Shown here piece after piece: positions 53,435 to 62,882 of a stretch of DNA of 64,000 nucleotides. The notes under the pieces are model-generated. The model had not been told where the DNA came from. It did no database searches and saw only the letters and a list, made by a program, of their open reading frames with translations. The stretch comes from Thiodiazotropha sp040506705 (GTDB lineage Bacteria > Pseudomonadota > Gammaproteobacteria > Chromatiales > Chromatiaceae). Within the stretch, counting starts at the first letter, position 1, and the number at the start of each line of letters is the position of its first letter. Both the position numbers and the translations under genes were made by a program. Location of the stretch: contig JBEVWG010000019.1 of NCBI GenBank assembly GCA_040506705.1, forward strand, positions 1 to 64,000. The letters are read 5' to 3'.

Positions 53435-54153
53435 TATTGAGAACCACCCTCTCTGTATTTATCCAGATGGGCATCCACTCCAACACTGACCGCCTCACCA
53501 TCCAAAGCAGCTGGTCGATAGGCGAGACGAAATGCTTCCGATTCCAATACCCTGGCATCCCCTGCCCGGCAGGCATCAACTTCCGAGGGACGCTCAGCTT
53601 CATAGAGGTGGATATCAGATATTGCCCCCTGTAAAAGAGGGTCGGGAGTGATAGGGACTTCCCGGCGCGTTGCATGAACACCAAAGCCTTCAAGGTACTC
53701 TAACGCCACCTCGATAGCCGGCTCGATTTGCGCTTTCACCTCAGGCTGCAGACTGCCACCGAAGTCCTCCAGTAGAGCGGGCTGCACACCAACCAGCAAC
53801 AGCTGCTGAGGATAGTCACCCAACATCTCAGCCATCGCCAAAACCTCTTGAAAACCGGTCTGATGCAAGCTGACCTTTTTTGCACCAAGAAACTTCGGCA
53901 CCTGGTCACCTTCTACCCGCTTTAGAGTACCGCCGGGCAGGCCGTAATCCACCGCATCGAACACCACCAGTACATCTGCCTCGCGAATATGCTGCACCAG
54001 GTAGATGCCCTGGGTTCCCCCATCCAACAGCCGCACATTGGAAGGGAATGAAAAGGTACGCTGCAGGCTCTCCAGGGCACGCACACCAAACCCCTCGTCA
54101 GCCCAAAGCAGATTACCGATACCGAGAATCAATACTGAAGGTTGGTCACTCAT
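53434..54153 (-). CDS. hupD: hydrogenase maturation protease HupD
   Basis: A 239-residue HycI/HupD-family endopeptidase that cuts the C-terminal peptide from HupL once nickel is in place. Metal ligands sit in GIGNLLWADEGFG (Glu near 20), FDAVDYG (Asp near 66) and SLHQTGF (His near 97). The family core is about 195 residues; the extra C-terminal 45 (from about RPSEVDACR) are unusual and not recognised. It is the first gene of the downstream operon, and a -24/-12 promoter lies 42-58 bp ahead of the ATG. Confidence 0.95.
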   Translation of the reverse strand: MSDQPSVLILGIGNLLWADEGFGVRALESLQRTFSFPSNVRLLDGGTQGIYLVQHIREADVLVVFDAVDYGLPGGTLKRVEGDQVPKFLGAKKVSLHQTGFQEVLAMAEMLGDYPQQLLLVGVQPALLEDFGGSLQPEVKAQIEPAIEVALEYLEGFGVHATRREVPITPDPLLQGAISDIHLYEAERPSEVDACRAGDARVLESEAFRLAYRPAALDGEAVSVGVDAHLDKYREGGSQ

Positions 54154-54194
54154 TGGCAGACTCTGTGTTGAGAGTTAAGTTATCAAGCATGGTT

Positions 54195-54211
54195 TGCAAG
54201 CCACGCGCCAA
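54195..54211 (-). promoter_or_regulatory. sigma54 (-24/-12) promoter of hupD
   Basis: On the minus strand TTGGCGCGTGGCTTGCA matches TTGGCACG-N4-TTGC at all but one position, with GG and GC correctly spaced. The expected start of transcription is about 12 bp further, some 30 bp before the hupD ATG. HupR, encoded in the same operon, is the natural activator. Confidence 0.8.
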
Positions 54212-54675
54212 CCTGGCAAATTAAGTCTTAATATTTGTTTTTATTAGGTTTTTTATGCAGATCACAAACCGTTAAGAGAATCGAATGGATAGTTGTGTTG
54301 CAAGTTTGGGACATTATGATCACTTACTTACCACCGCACACACATGAGTATTACTTTTGTCAGGTTCTTTGGCTGATTCTGGAAAAAAGTGATCAGTTGA
54401 TAATCACTTACACTACAAATGGTTTTATTGTTAATCAGGGGGGGCAGAAAAAACACCAATAGACAGATGGTGCGACTGAATAGCCCCTTTACCGCAAGCG
54501 CGGAAGGGGCTGTAAAAGCAAGAGGTGAATATTCGCATTTCCACCCATGCCACCTAATTTAGTATTCATTTTTTTGATTCAAATCTCCTGACCGACCTTT
54601 CTATCAAGGCAAGCGTAGATCAAGCCTCTAACCCTCTTCTCTGATCACCTGCTGTTCGGCATTGGTGCTTCAGGT
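54212..54675. other. intergenic stretch upstream of hupD
   Basis: No supported gene. The region is AT-rich and could hold the activator-binding sites for the hupD sigma54 promoter. A 75-codon plus-strand frame at 54235 has no coding character. Confidence 0.45.
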
Positions 54676-54828
54676 TTAGCCAGGAATACCAAGGGTATCG
54701 CAAACGGGCCCCAACACAACTACGATAAGATTCCGAATGAAAGATGGTTTAACATTTCGCTCTCTTGCGATGTAAAAACAAACAATAGCGCTAACCAGCC
54801 AGATTACTACAGGTATATATGCACCCAT
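54676..54828 (-). CDS. small membrane protein
   Basis: A 50-residue protein with one clear membrane helix (MGAYIPVVIWLVSAIVCFYI) followed by a basic turn and a second hydrophobic stretch. AGGAG lies 7 bases before the ATG at 54828, good support for translation. I do not recognise a family with confidence. It lies between the hup operon halves, beyond the hupC remnant, with no evident link to hydrogenase. Confidence 0.6.
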   Translation of the reverse strand: MGAYIPVVIWLVSAIVCFYIARERNVKPSFIRNLIVVVLGPVCDTLGIPG

Positions 54829-54888
54829 CATACAACTCCTAGAGTCCATTTTCGTAACTCTACCAGGTAATGTTGTCACATAATCTTT

Positions 54889-55236
54889 TTAAGAATCCCT
54901 GTCTTGTGCATTTACTGAGCGGATCTTAAGCCTTGCTATAAAACTTGCCAGCAACCAAAGCAAGAATAGCCAGAAAGAGACAATAAACAGCCAGCCAAGT
55001 ATTGTTGGCGCACACCAGCTCCAACCACAAGCACCGTTGTTATAGAGTAGCCCAGGGATTCCAAGATTATGAAAGACATATACGGATAGAACTGGAATAA
55101 CAGCAATTACACCAAGAGGGGAATCAAGATACTTTGGCCAGAATAGTGATGGCGCCCAGAGCAAAAAGTACCCTATCAAGAGGTAGAGCATAATTTTTAG
55201 CGTACTTGAGCGCAACATGATTTTAGCCACAGCCAT
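54889..55236 (-). CDS. hypothetical membrane protein
   Basis: A protein of about 115 residues with three likely membrane segments (IMLYLLIGYFLLWAP, VIAVIPVLSVYVFHN and ILGWLFIVSFWLFLLW) and a Cys-containing loop (NNGACGWSWCAP). The start is uncertain: the ATG at 55236 and one at 55218 both lack a ribosome binding site. Function unknown; the gene stands in the gap between hupD and the hupC remnant. Confidence 0.45.
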   Translation of the reverse strand: MAVAKIMLRSSTLKIMLYLLIGYFLLWAPSLFWPKYLDSPLGVIAVIPVLSVYVFHNLGIPGLLYNNGACGWSWCAPTILGWLFIVSFWLFLLWLLASFIARLKIRSVNAQDRDS

Positions 55237-55361
55237 AATATGTGAGGAGTCGAAACAGTTGCACCCTGCCCCATCAAAAACAGCTAAGGATGCGACAGTC
55301 GGGTGGAGAGAGTATACCAGACACATCTGCACTCATCTTAATCAACAGCTGAGATATAAAA

Positions 55362-55382
55362 AAAGCGCGGATACCGCGCTTT
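55362..55382 (-). terminator. rho-independent terminator after the hupC remnant
   Basis: On the minus strand AAAGCGCGG-TAT-CCGCGCTTT is followed by more T residues. It is the twin of the terminator after intact hupC (61551-61571). Confidence 0.85.
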
Positions 55383-55438
55383 ATCAAGTGGCATATCAAT
55401 TTCATCCATGAATACGCCAGAGGGTTTAATTTGTCTGT

Positions 55439-55527
55439 TCAGGATCGATCATCCTTGAATCAAGGCACTAATCACGCTTTGACGGGAGACAATACCTTCC
55501 CATCTCGCAATATGGATTTATCTAAAT
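55439..55527 (-). pseudogene. remnant of hupC C-terminus
   Basis: Read on the minus strand the frame gives IVSRQSVISALIQG, against IVSRQSLISTMISG of intact HupC, then a gap, and in a shifted frame the same end KDDRS and stop. It is a decayed duplicate of the last 25 or so codons of hupC. It adjoins the hupD side of the locus, as intact hupC would in the ancestral operon. Confidence 0.85.
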
Positions 55528-55587
55528 GCTATTTTTCCTATTTCATGCAACGGTGGCAATCTTAATCAGAGCAAAGGCGCGAACGGC

Positions 55588-56028
55588 TCACCAACTTTTA
55601 TAGGGCAAAAACTTACCATTCATGGTGATGACCACTCGATCACCAACAGGATTCTCCTCCTTGTCGATATGCATGGAGAAATCGATTGCGCTCATGATAC
55701 CGTCACCAAACTTTTCGTGGATCAGTTCCTTGATGGTCTCTCCATAGACACCAATAGCCTCGTAAAAACGGTAGATCACCGGATCGGTAGGTATTGCTTT
55801 GTCCCAGCTTTTATGAGGAAACTCCTGCAACACGCCAGAGACCTCAGGCGACAGACCCAAAGAGTCGCAAAGTTTGTCTGCAAATTCCGCCTTCAAGCTA
55901 TTCATACCCAGACAAGCAGAGGTCAAAAACACCGGAGCCAGACCCACCTTCTCTGCGATGGCTTCCCAACTCAGACCAGAGCTCTTCTTGGCAGCCATGA
56001 TCACTTCGGTCATTTCCAATTTATTCAT
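55588..56028 (-). CDS. cynS: cyanate hydratase (cyanase)
   Basis: Cyanase turns cyanate and bicarbonate into ammonia and CO2 in the cytoplasm. The 146-residue product has the N-terminal helical DNA-binding-like domain (LSWEAIAEKVGLAPVFLTSA) and the C-terminal catalytic part, with Arg and Glu in VIYRFYEAIGVYG (near 94-97) and Ser in GIMSAIDFS (near 120). The length matches the family. It is the last gene of a four-gene operon with an ABC importer, which marks that importer as probably cyanate-specific. Confidence 0.96.
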   Translation of the reverse strand: MNKLEMTEVIMAAKKSSGLSWEAIAEKVGLAPVFLTSACLGMNSLKAEFADKLCDSLGLSPEVSGVLQEFPHKSWDKAIPTDPVIYRFYEAIGVYGETIKELIHEKFGDGIMSAIDFSMHIDKEENPVGDRVVITMNGKFLPYKSW

Positions 56029-56069
56029 CTTCTCTTACCTCGTTTAGTATTGTCTCTTTGTGACAGCTG

Positions 56070-56975
56070 TTAAACAGCCGCCTGTTTCAATCTTTCAGTG
56101 CTGCTGAGATCCACCTCTTCTACAGCCGGGTCGACCACCAGAGGATGTTTGCTATCGGCAACTTCCGCTCTGTCGGCGGAACCTGAAAGCTCCTTGGAAC
56201 GATTAACCAGGAAGTCCACCAGGTGGTTGCGGATCTTGTAGTAAGCGGGATGGTGAATGATGTCGGTGCGATTGCGTGGACGCGGAACCGAAACCTTCAC
56301 TGACTCTGCAACTCTCGCCTTCGGACCGTTTGTCATCAGCAGGATGCGGTCGGAAAGGAGAATCGCCTCATCCACATCGTGGGTGATCATGAAAACGGTC
56401 TGCTGGGTCTCTTCCCAGATTTTTATCAACTCCTCCTGGATCATGCCGCGTGTCAGTGCATCCAGGGCACCAAAAGGCTCGTCCATCAGTAGCAACTGCG
56501 GTTGAGTAGCAAAGGCGCGGGCTATACTCACCCGTTGCCGCATGCCGCCGGAGAGTTGCGAAGGCTTGCGCTGCTCCACCCCCTTCAGCCCAACCAGTTC
56601 GAGAAAGCGCATGCTCTGCTCCATCACTTGCTCCTTGCTCCATTTGGGCCAGCGCGCCTGTACTGCAAAAGTAATATTTTTGAGTGTGCTACGCCAAGGC
56701 AGCAGACTGTAGTTCTGAAACACCACACCCCGCTCCAGGCTCGGACCGGAGACTTCCCTGCTGTTCATGATCACACCACCCTCACTTGCCTCGTCAAGGC
56801 CAGCCAGAATGTTGAGGATGGTCGATTTGCCACAGCCGGAGTGTCCGATGATGCAGACGAACTCACCCTTATCGATACCGAAGTTGGCGTTTTCGAACAC
56901 CGTCAGATCTTCGTCCCCTCCCGGCGAGGGATAGCGTTTAGCAAGTCCCTCAACTTCCACGAAATGGTTACTCAT
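56070..56975 (-). CDS. cyanate/nitrate-type ABC importer ATPase
   Basis: A 301-residue ATPase of the NrtD/CynD class. Walker A is GHSGCGKST, the signature LSGGMRQRV, Walker B LLLMDEPFGALD and the His switch MITHDVDE. The last 50 residues form an acidic tail. It follows the permease gene by 2 bp and precedes cynS by 41 bp. The family serves nitrate, bicarbonate or cyanate; the neighbouring cyanase favours cyanate. Confidence 0.94.
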   Translation of the reverse strand: MSNHFVEVEGLAKRYPSPGGDEDLTVFENANFGIDKGEFVCIIGHSGCGKSTILNILAGLDEASEGGVIMNSREVSGPSLERGVVFQNYSLLPWRSTLKNITFAVQARWPKWSKEQVMEQSMRFLELVGLKGVEQRKPSQLSGGMRQRVSIARAFATQPQLLLMDEPFGALDALTRGMIQEELIKIWEETQQTVFMITHDVDEAILLSDRILLMTNGPKARVAESVKVSVPRPRNRTDIIHHPAYYKIRNHLVDFLVNRSKELSGSADRAEVADSKHPLVVDPAVEEVDLSSTERLKQAAV

Positions 56976-56977
56976 AA

Positions 56978-57808
56978 CTACTCCTCGTACTCGACCAGAC
57001 GGTTGATAGTGGCCAGTGCGGTATCGAGCAACATGCCCACCAGACCGATCATCAAAATGGAGAAGATCACACTGGTGAGATCAAGGTTGTTCCACTCATT
57101 CCAGACGTAATAACCGATGCCTGTTCCACCCACCAGCATCTCGGCGGCAACGATCACCAACCAAGCGATGCCGATAGAGATGCGCATGCCTGTAAGGATG
57201 GTCGGCGCAGCAGCCGGTAGTATTACCTGGAAAGCGGTCTTCAGGTGGCCCAACTCATGGGTGCGTGCAACGTTGATCCAATCCTGACGCACATTGGCAA
57301 CACCGAAAGCGGTGTTGATCAGCATCGGCCAGATGGAACAGATAAAGATAACGAAGATGGCCGAGGTCTCTGAGTCTTTAATTATAAAAAGTGCCAATGG
57401 CATCCAGGCCAAAGGCGAGATAGGCTTCAGCACCTGAATAAAGGGGTTAAGCGCCCGCTGCATCAGCGGTGACATACCCACCAGAAAACCGATTGGCAGT
57501 GCCACCAGAGCAGCCAGCAGGAAGCCGGTCAATACCCGGTAGAGGGAGTACCCCAACTGGATACCGATCCCCTTATCGTTAGGCCCCGCATCATAGAAGG
57601 GGTTACTCAGCTCCTTGACGGCCAACTCGATCACAGCCGATGGCGGGGGTACCCGCGCCTCTTGCGAGGCGCCCCCCATGAGGATTTCGTATTCGGTCAA
57701 TGGCTTGCTATCACTGGGAGCGATATTGAGCCCCTCCCAGATACCCAGAAAAAGCGCAAGCAGCACCAACGATACGATAGCCGCCCTGATTCGCAGGGAT
57801 TTATGCAT
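56978..57808 (-). CDS. cyanate/nitrate-type ABC importer permease
   Basis: A 276-residue inner-membrane permease with about six helices and the EAA loop region DWINVARTHELGHLKTAFQ near 185, as in NrtB/CynB. The ATG at 57808 is preceded by AGGAGG and overlaps the binding-protein stop by 8 bp; the longer in-frame opening is inside the upstream gene. It forms the channel with the ATPase downstream. Confidence 0.93.
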   Translation of the reverse strand: MHKSLRIRAAIVSLVLLALFLGIWEGLNIAPSDSKPLTEYEILMGGASQEARVPPPSAVIELAVKELSNPFYDAGPNDKGIGIQLGYSLYRVLTGFLLAALVALPIGFLVGMSPLMQRALNPFIQVLKPISPLAWMPLALFIIKDSETSAIFVIFICSIWPMLINTAFGVANVRQDWINVARTHELGHLKTAFQVILPAAAPTILTGMRISIGIAWLVIVAAEMLVGGTGIGYYVWNEWNNLDLTSVIFSILMIGLVGMLLDTALATINRLVEYEE

Positions 57809-59273
57809 CACCCCTCCTGATGGCAAAGCTTTTGACGTAAGCTTCCGGCTGGGTATAGTCGAACTCCTTGCCCATGATGGTGTAGTTCTCATAGGTTTTG
57901 GTCGGCGGCTCATAACCCAGCTCTTTCATGATCTTGGCGGTGTCGGCCGCAAGATAGACCTGCTCGGCAATCTGCTTATAGTTGACCTCACCATCAATGT
58001 AACCCCAACGCTTCATCTGGGTCAGGATCCAGACCCCCATTGAGTGCCAGGGGAAGGGGTCGAAATCGATGCGATCGGGTACGTTCTGAACCCCGCCCAT
58101 TCCGTCGGCATAACGGCCAGTTAGCACCTGCTCGATAACCGGCACAGGCTGGTTGAGGTAGTTTTTTGGTGCGATGGCGGCAGCGATCTCCTTGCGATTC
58201 TCCTGATTGGCTGAGTAGTGGGTGGCATCGATAATGGAACGCAATAAGGCACCGTAGGTATTGGGATGGGTGTCGGCGAACTCCTGAGAGCAGGCAAAGG
58301 CGCAACAGGGATGACCCTCCCAGATATCCTTGGTCAGGGTATGAATAAAGCCCACCTTCTCCCATACCGCTCGCTGGTTGAACGGATCTGGGGAGAGGTA
58401 TCCGTCCAGGTTACCTGCGCGCAGATTGGCCACCATTTCCGGTGGTGGTACAACACGGATCTGGATGTCCTTATCAGGGTCAAGACCATGCTCCGCCACA
58501 TAGTAGCGCAACAGAAAATTATGCATCGAGTACTCGAAGGGCACACCGAACTTGAAGCCCTTCCACTGTTTCGGGTCGCGTTTATCTTTGTGGTCCACAT
58601 GCAGCACGATGGCCTGACCATTGATATTCTCAACCGCTGGCATTATGAAGGGCTTTGCAACGGAGCCGGCACCCATACTCATGGCCAGGGGCATGGGGGT
58701 TAACATATGAGCAGCGTCATATTCATTGGCCAATGATTTGTCCCGTGCCACAGCCCAACCGGCGGTCTTGATCACATTCACGTCGAGACCGTACTTGCTG
58801 TAGAAGCCCATCGGATGGGCCATAATGATCGGTGTAGCGCAGGTTATTGGCACGAAACCAACGTTGAGCTTGGTCTTCTCCAGCTTGCCCGTGCCCATAC
58901 TCTCTTTCAGCGCAGCCTTGGCTTCGTCCATCGGAAAAATCGAGCCAAGCAGGGCGCTGGCGGTACCCGCACCAATCAGTCCAAGGAAAGAGCGTCGGCT
59001 CATCTCGTCGTGACCGAATACGGACCGCACCACTGCGCTTTCGATAGCACGATCCATCATCTCTTCGGTGGAGGTGAAGGATGCTTCGTCAGATGCCGTA
59101 TCCGTGGTGAGAGTCTGTTTCGGTGCTAACGAGTCGAGTGCCACCTTGACTTCTTGGGCAGGATGATCCGCCCCGGCCGAGGTTGCACCTTGACACTGTT
59201 GGCACTCGCAACCCTTTTCGTGGGTCAGGCTCGCATCCGGATTGAAAGGATCGTTAAGACTCTTATAGCTCAT
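57801..59273 (-). CDS. NrtA/CynA-type substrate-binding protein with Tat signal
   Basis: A 490-residue binding protein of the CmpA/NrtA family. A hydrophilic N-terminal extension of about 90 residues carries GCECQQC (near 22-27), and only then comes a twin-arginine-like export signal, SRRSFLGLIGAG at about 92, followed by a hydrophobic core. The binding domain starts near 130 (KLNVGFVPITCATPIIMA). It would capture cyanate or nitrate for the permease. It is the first gene of the operon and lies about 105 bases after a -24/-12 promoter start site. The ATG at 59273 follows a GGAGTGATT stretch; a shorter start at M91 would remove the extension but lacks a good ribosome site. Confidence 0.92.
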   Translation of the reverse strand: MSYKSLNDPFNPDASLTHEKGCECQQCQGATSAGADHPAQEVKVALDSLAPKQTLTTDTASDEASFTSTEEMMDRAIESAVVRSVFGHDEMSRRSFLGLIGAGTASALLGSIFPMDEAKAALKESMGTGKLEKTKLNVGFVPITCATPIIMAHPMGFYSKYGLDVNVIKTAGWAVARDKSLANEYDAAHMLTPMPLAMSMGAGSVAKPFIMPAVENINGQAIVLHVDHKDKRDPKQWKGFKFGVPFEYSMHNFLLRYYVAEHGLDPDKDIQIRVVPPPEMVANLRAGNLDGYLSPDPFNQRAVWEKVGFIHTLTKDIWEGHPCCAFACSQEFADTHPNTYGALLRSIIDATHYSANQENRKEIAAAIAPKNYLNQPVPVIEQVLTGRYADGMGGVQNVPDRIDFDPFPWHSMGVWILTQMKRWGYIDGEVNYKQIAEQVYLAADTAKIMKELGYEPPTKTYENYTIMGKEFDYTQPEAYVKSFAIRRGDA

Positions 59274-59318
59274 GGATAATCACTCCTCAGTTTCCCCACG
59301 GCGCATGACCAAGTGGGT

Positions 59319-59337
59319 ATGCACCGGACTGGTGCAT
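59319..59337 (-). promoter_or_regulatory. hairpin in the importer operon leader
   Basis: ATGCACC and GGTGCAT pair across five bases, about 45 bp before the binding-protein ATG. It could affect translation or RNA stability; no known class is recognised. Confidence 0.4.
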
Positions 59338-59392
59338 TTGTTTTACAACCGCCTTCAGCGAAGAGACTGACAGGCACTGCTGCAAGAGAAAT

Positions 59393-59409
59393 TGCAAACC
59401 CCGTGCCAT
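59393..59409 (-). promoter_or_regulatory. sigma54 (-24/-12) promoter of the cyanate operon
   Basis: The minus strand reads ATGGCACGGGGTTTGCA, a full match to TGGCACG-N4-TTGCA. Transcription would start near 59381 and read the importer and cynS. The divergent gene encodes a sigma54 activator. Confidence 0.88.
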
Positions 59410-59478
59410 AGCGTTACGACAAATATAAGTAATTGTTTTTATGATATTTTCAGATTAATCATGGTAAGTCGCGATGCA

Positions 59479-59530
59479 ACGAATATTCGTAATTTAACGA
59501 ATTTTCGTAGCCAGGTTTACGAAACTTCGT
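59479..59530. promoter_or_regulatory. three palindromic activator sites
   Basis: ACGAATATTCGT (59479), ACGAATTTTCGT (59497) and ACGAAACTTCGT (59519) share ACGAA-NN-TTCGT. They lie 70-120 bp upstream of the importer sigma54 promoter and next to the regulator's own promoter, the usual place for activator binding. Confidence 0.78.
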
Positions 59531-59534
59531 AGTC

Positions 59535-59550
59535 TTGGCATCTTTCTTGT
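59535..59550 (+). promoter_or_regulatory. possible sigma54-like promoter of the regulator gene
   Basis: TTGGCATCTTTCTTGT has the -24 GG and correct spacing, but GT instead of GC at -12. It could be a weak sigma54 promoter for autoregulation. Confidence 0.45.
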
Positions 59551-59587
59551 AGGTAGATCAAAGGTATTGAGATTCGAGGTAAGTCAC

Positions 59588-61465
<1,878 letters not shown>

Positions 61466-61523
61466 GGGAATAGCTACTTTTTCCTATCGTTCTTCTGAGT
61501 GGCGGCAATAAAGAGTTGAGCAA

Positions 61524-61737
61524 CCACATCATAAATTAACTGAGATAAAAAAAGCGCAGATACCGCGCTTTATCATGTGGCGTATCAATTTCATCCATGA
61601 ATACGCCAGAGGGTTTCAATTAATGCGTTCAGGAACGATCATCTTTGAACATGCGCCATCCACTGATCATGGTACTTATCAGGCTTTGACGGGAGACAAT
61701 ATCCTCACGGATCGCGACATAGACATGGATGATCACG
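61524..61737 (-). repeat. hupC 3' end and terminator flank (copy 2, intact)
   Basis: The intact counterpart of the duplicate at 55331-55527. It covers the last 36 or so hupC codons, the stop, and the terminator flank. The pair brackets about 6 kb. Confidence 0.88.
61551..61571 (-). terminator. rho-independent terminator after hupC
   Basis: On the minus strand AAAGCGCGG-TAT-CTGCGCTTT is followed by a T run. It should end the hupSLC transcript, separating it from hupD. Confidence 0.85.
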
Positions 61738-62312
61738 AAAACCACAATGACCCACATTCCCCAGTGGTGCCACATACGAACATCCTGACTCTGTCCGACC
61801 AGTGGGATCAACCATCCAAAAAGTTGATCCTGCCAACTACCCAGACCGGTCTGTTCAGCATAGAGTGAGAAGCCGGTTAAGACCATTGCAATGCCACCCA
61901 CTGTAATGATGACAATCATAGTGATATGGGCCAATGGGTTATGGCCCTCATATTTCTTCGGCTCTTTTTCCAGAAAGGAGTACCAGCGTATCTCGTGCAT
62001 TAACTCTTTCCAGAAAGAGAGGCGATAGAATGGCAGATGAAAGAGCTCCCGCGAATGTTCATTACCGACAAAGGCCCAATAGATTCTGCCGATAAATCCG
62101 ACCGTAAATATATAGGCCGCAGCAAAATGGGCAAAACGCATATAGCCCATAAGAAAGTGGTCGCTTGCTTCACCTGGCATGGTTGGCAGAGGATTAGCAA
62201 TAAAATAACCGGTAACAGCAAGAACCAGAATCGCCAGTGCATTAACCCAATGCCATAATCTGACGGGGGCTTCGTAGACATAGACAGCAGTGCGTTTTAT
62301 GGTCGTCTGCAT
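61629..62312 (-). CDS. hupC: Ni/Fe-hydrogenase b-type cytochrome subunit
   Basis: A 227-residue membrane cytochrome b that takes electrons from the HupSL dimer to quinone. Four membrane helices and heme-ligand histidines are visible: VRLWHWVNALAI (near 20), RFAHFAAAYIF (near 65) and MWHHWGMWVIVVFVIIHVYV (near 180). It follows hupL and a small membrane protein, and ends in a terminator. In known operons hupD follows directly; here it lies 7.5 kb away beyond the cyanate block. Confidence 0.96.
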   Translation of the reverse strand: MQTTIKRTAVYVYEAPVRLWHWVNALAILVLAVTGYFIANPLPTMPGEASDHFLMGYMRFAHFAAAYIFTVGFIGRIYWAFVGNEHSRELFHLPFYRLSFWKELMHEIRWYSFLEKEPKKYEGHNPLAHITMIVIITVGGIAMVLTGFSLYAEQTGLGSWQDQLFGWLIPLVGQSQDVRMWHHWGMWVIVVFVIIHVYVAIREDIVSRQSLISTMISGWRMFKDDRS

Positions 62313-62401
62313 TGGAGTCTCTCCTGAATCGATATTAACGATCTTATGTTAGGGCCTGTTAACACTAATCGAACCGACCCTAAGAGCCGGATATTCAGTT
62401 T

Positions 62402-62462
62402 GGTGCGGCTGGGCGGTACCCTACGTCTTTTTTATATAGGTAGGGTGCGGCCCTGCCGCACC
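62402..62462. repeat. REPIN-like doublet, family B
   Basis: Two opposed family B palindromes (62402-62426, imperfect, and 62440-62462) across an AT-rich spacer, between hupC and the small membrane protein gene. Confidence 0.8.
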
Positions 62463-62483
62463 GAACTTGGCTTCAGTACTTTT

Positions 62484-62672
62484 TCAACTTCTGAGCAACC
62501 TGGTGACGGTCAAACCACCCAGTACAGCGCCAACCAACAACAGTGGCAGTGGATGTTCTGACATCAGATGCAGAATTACAGATAAAAACTCTGCATCACT
62601 GTGCTCTCCAACATGAGCCAACAGTGGCCCGCTTACCAGCAAACCACTTAAACCAATCATTGCCTTTTTCAT
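62484..62672 (-). CDS. small exported membrane protein between hupL and hupC
   Basis: A 62-residue protein with a signal-like N-terminus (MKKAMIGLSGLLVSGPLLAH), a short acidic/His-bearing loop (HVGEHSDAEFLS) and one C-terminal membrane helix ending TRLLRS. AGGAG lies ideally before the ATG. I do not recognise a family. Its place between hupL and hupC suggests a role in membrane attachment or assembly of the hydrogenase; that is inference from position only. Confidence 0.7.
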   Translation of the reverse strand: MKKAMIGLSGLLVSGPLLAHVGEHSDAEFLSVILHLMSEHPLPLLLVGAVLGGLTVTRLLRS

Positions 62673-62720
62673 CTCTACTCCTAATACAACTTGAAACGAA
62701 TGGTGAATTCAGATCCGGAA

Positions 62721-62881
62721 TACTAACCAGGTCATAGATATTTAATGACAGGCCGTCGTGTGTTTGCTCACGGACTGCGTTATCTAAAACTTGCTGTAGG
62801 AGTGCTACAGCGGCGTTTGATGCCTTGCCGTGAGCAAACACACGACAGCTGAGTGTATTAATATCTATGGCCTGATTAGTA
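62721..62881. repeat. 161-bp palindromic element after hupL
   Basis: A perfect 19-bp inner inverted repeat (62755-62773 with 62828-62846; GTCGTGTGTTTGCTCACGG) is nested in longer imperfect outer arms (TACTAACCAGGTCATAGATA pairs with the sequence ending 62881), with CTGTAG/CTACAG at the centre. It looks like a miniature inverted-repeat element and ends about 1 bp from the hupL stop. Confidence 0.85.
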
Positions 62882-62882
62882 A

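Larger units (their letters stand above)
55331..55527 (-). repeat. duplicate of the hupC 3' end and terminator (copy 1)
   Basis: This stretch aligns with 61524-61737, the end of hupC plus its terminator and downstream flank, with a few gaps (about 25 bp missing inside the coding part). The blocks TATCAATTTCATCCATGAAT and GCTTTGACGGGAGACAATA are shared. The two copies bracket the cyanase/transport/regulator block. Confidence 0.88.

Noticed and set aside
54235..54462. 75-codon plus-strand frame upstream of hupD
   Set aside because: No ribosome site or family match, and it overlaps the region where activator sites of hupD are expected.
56070..59273. Nitrate-specific importer
   Set aside because: No nitrate reductase genes are adjacent, while cynS is in the same operon; nitrate remains possible but is second choice.
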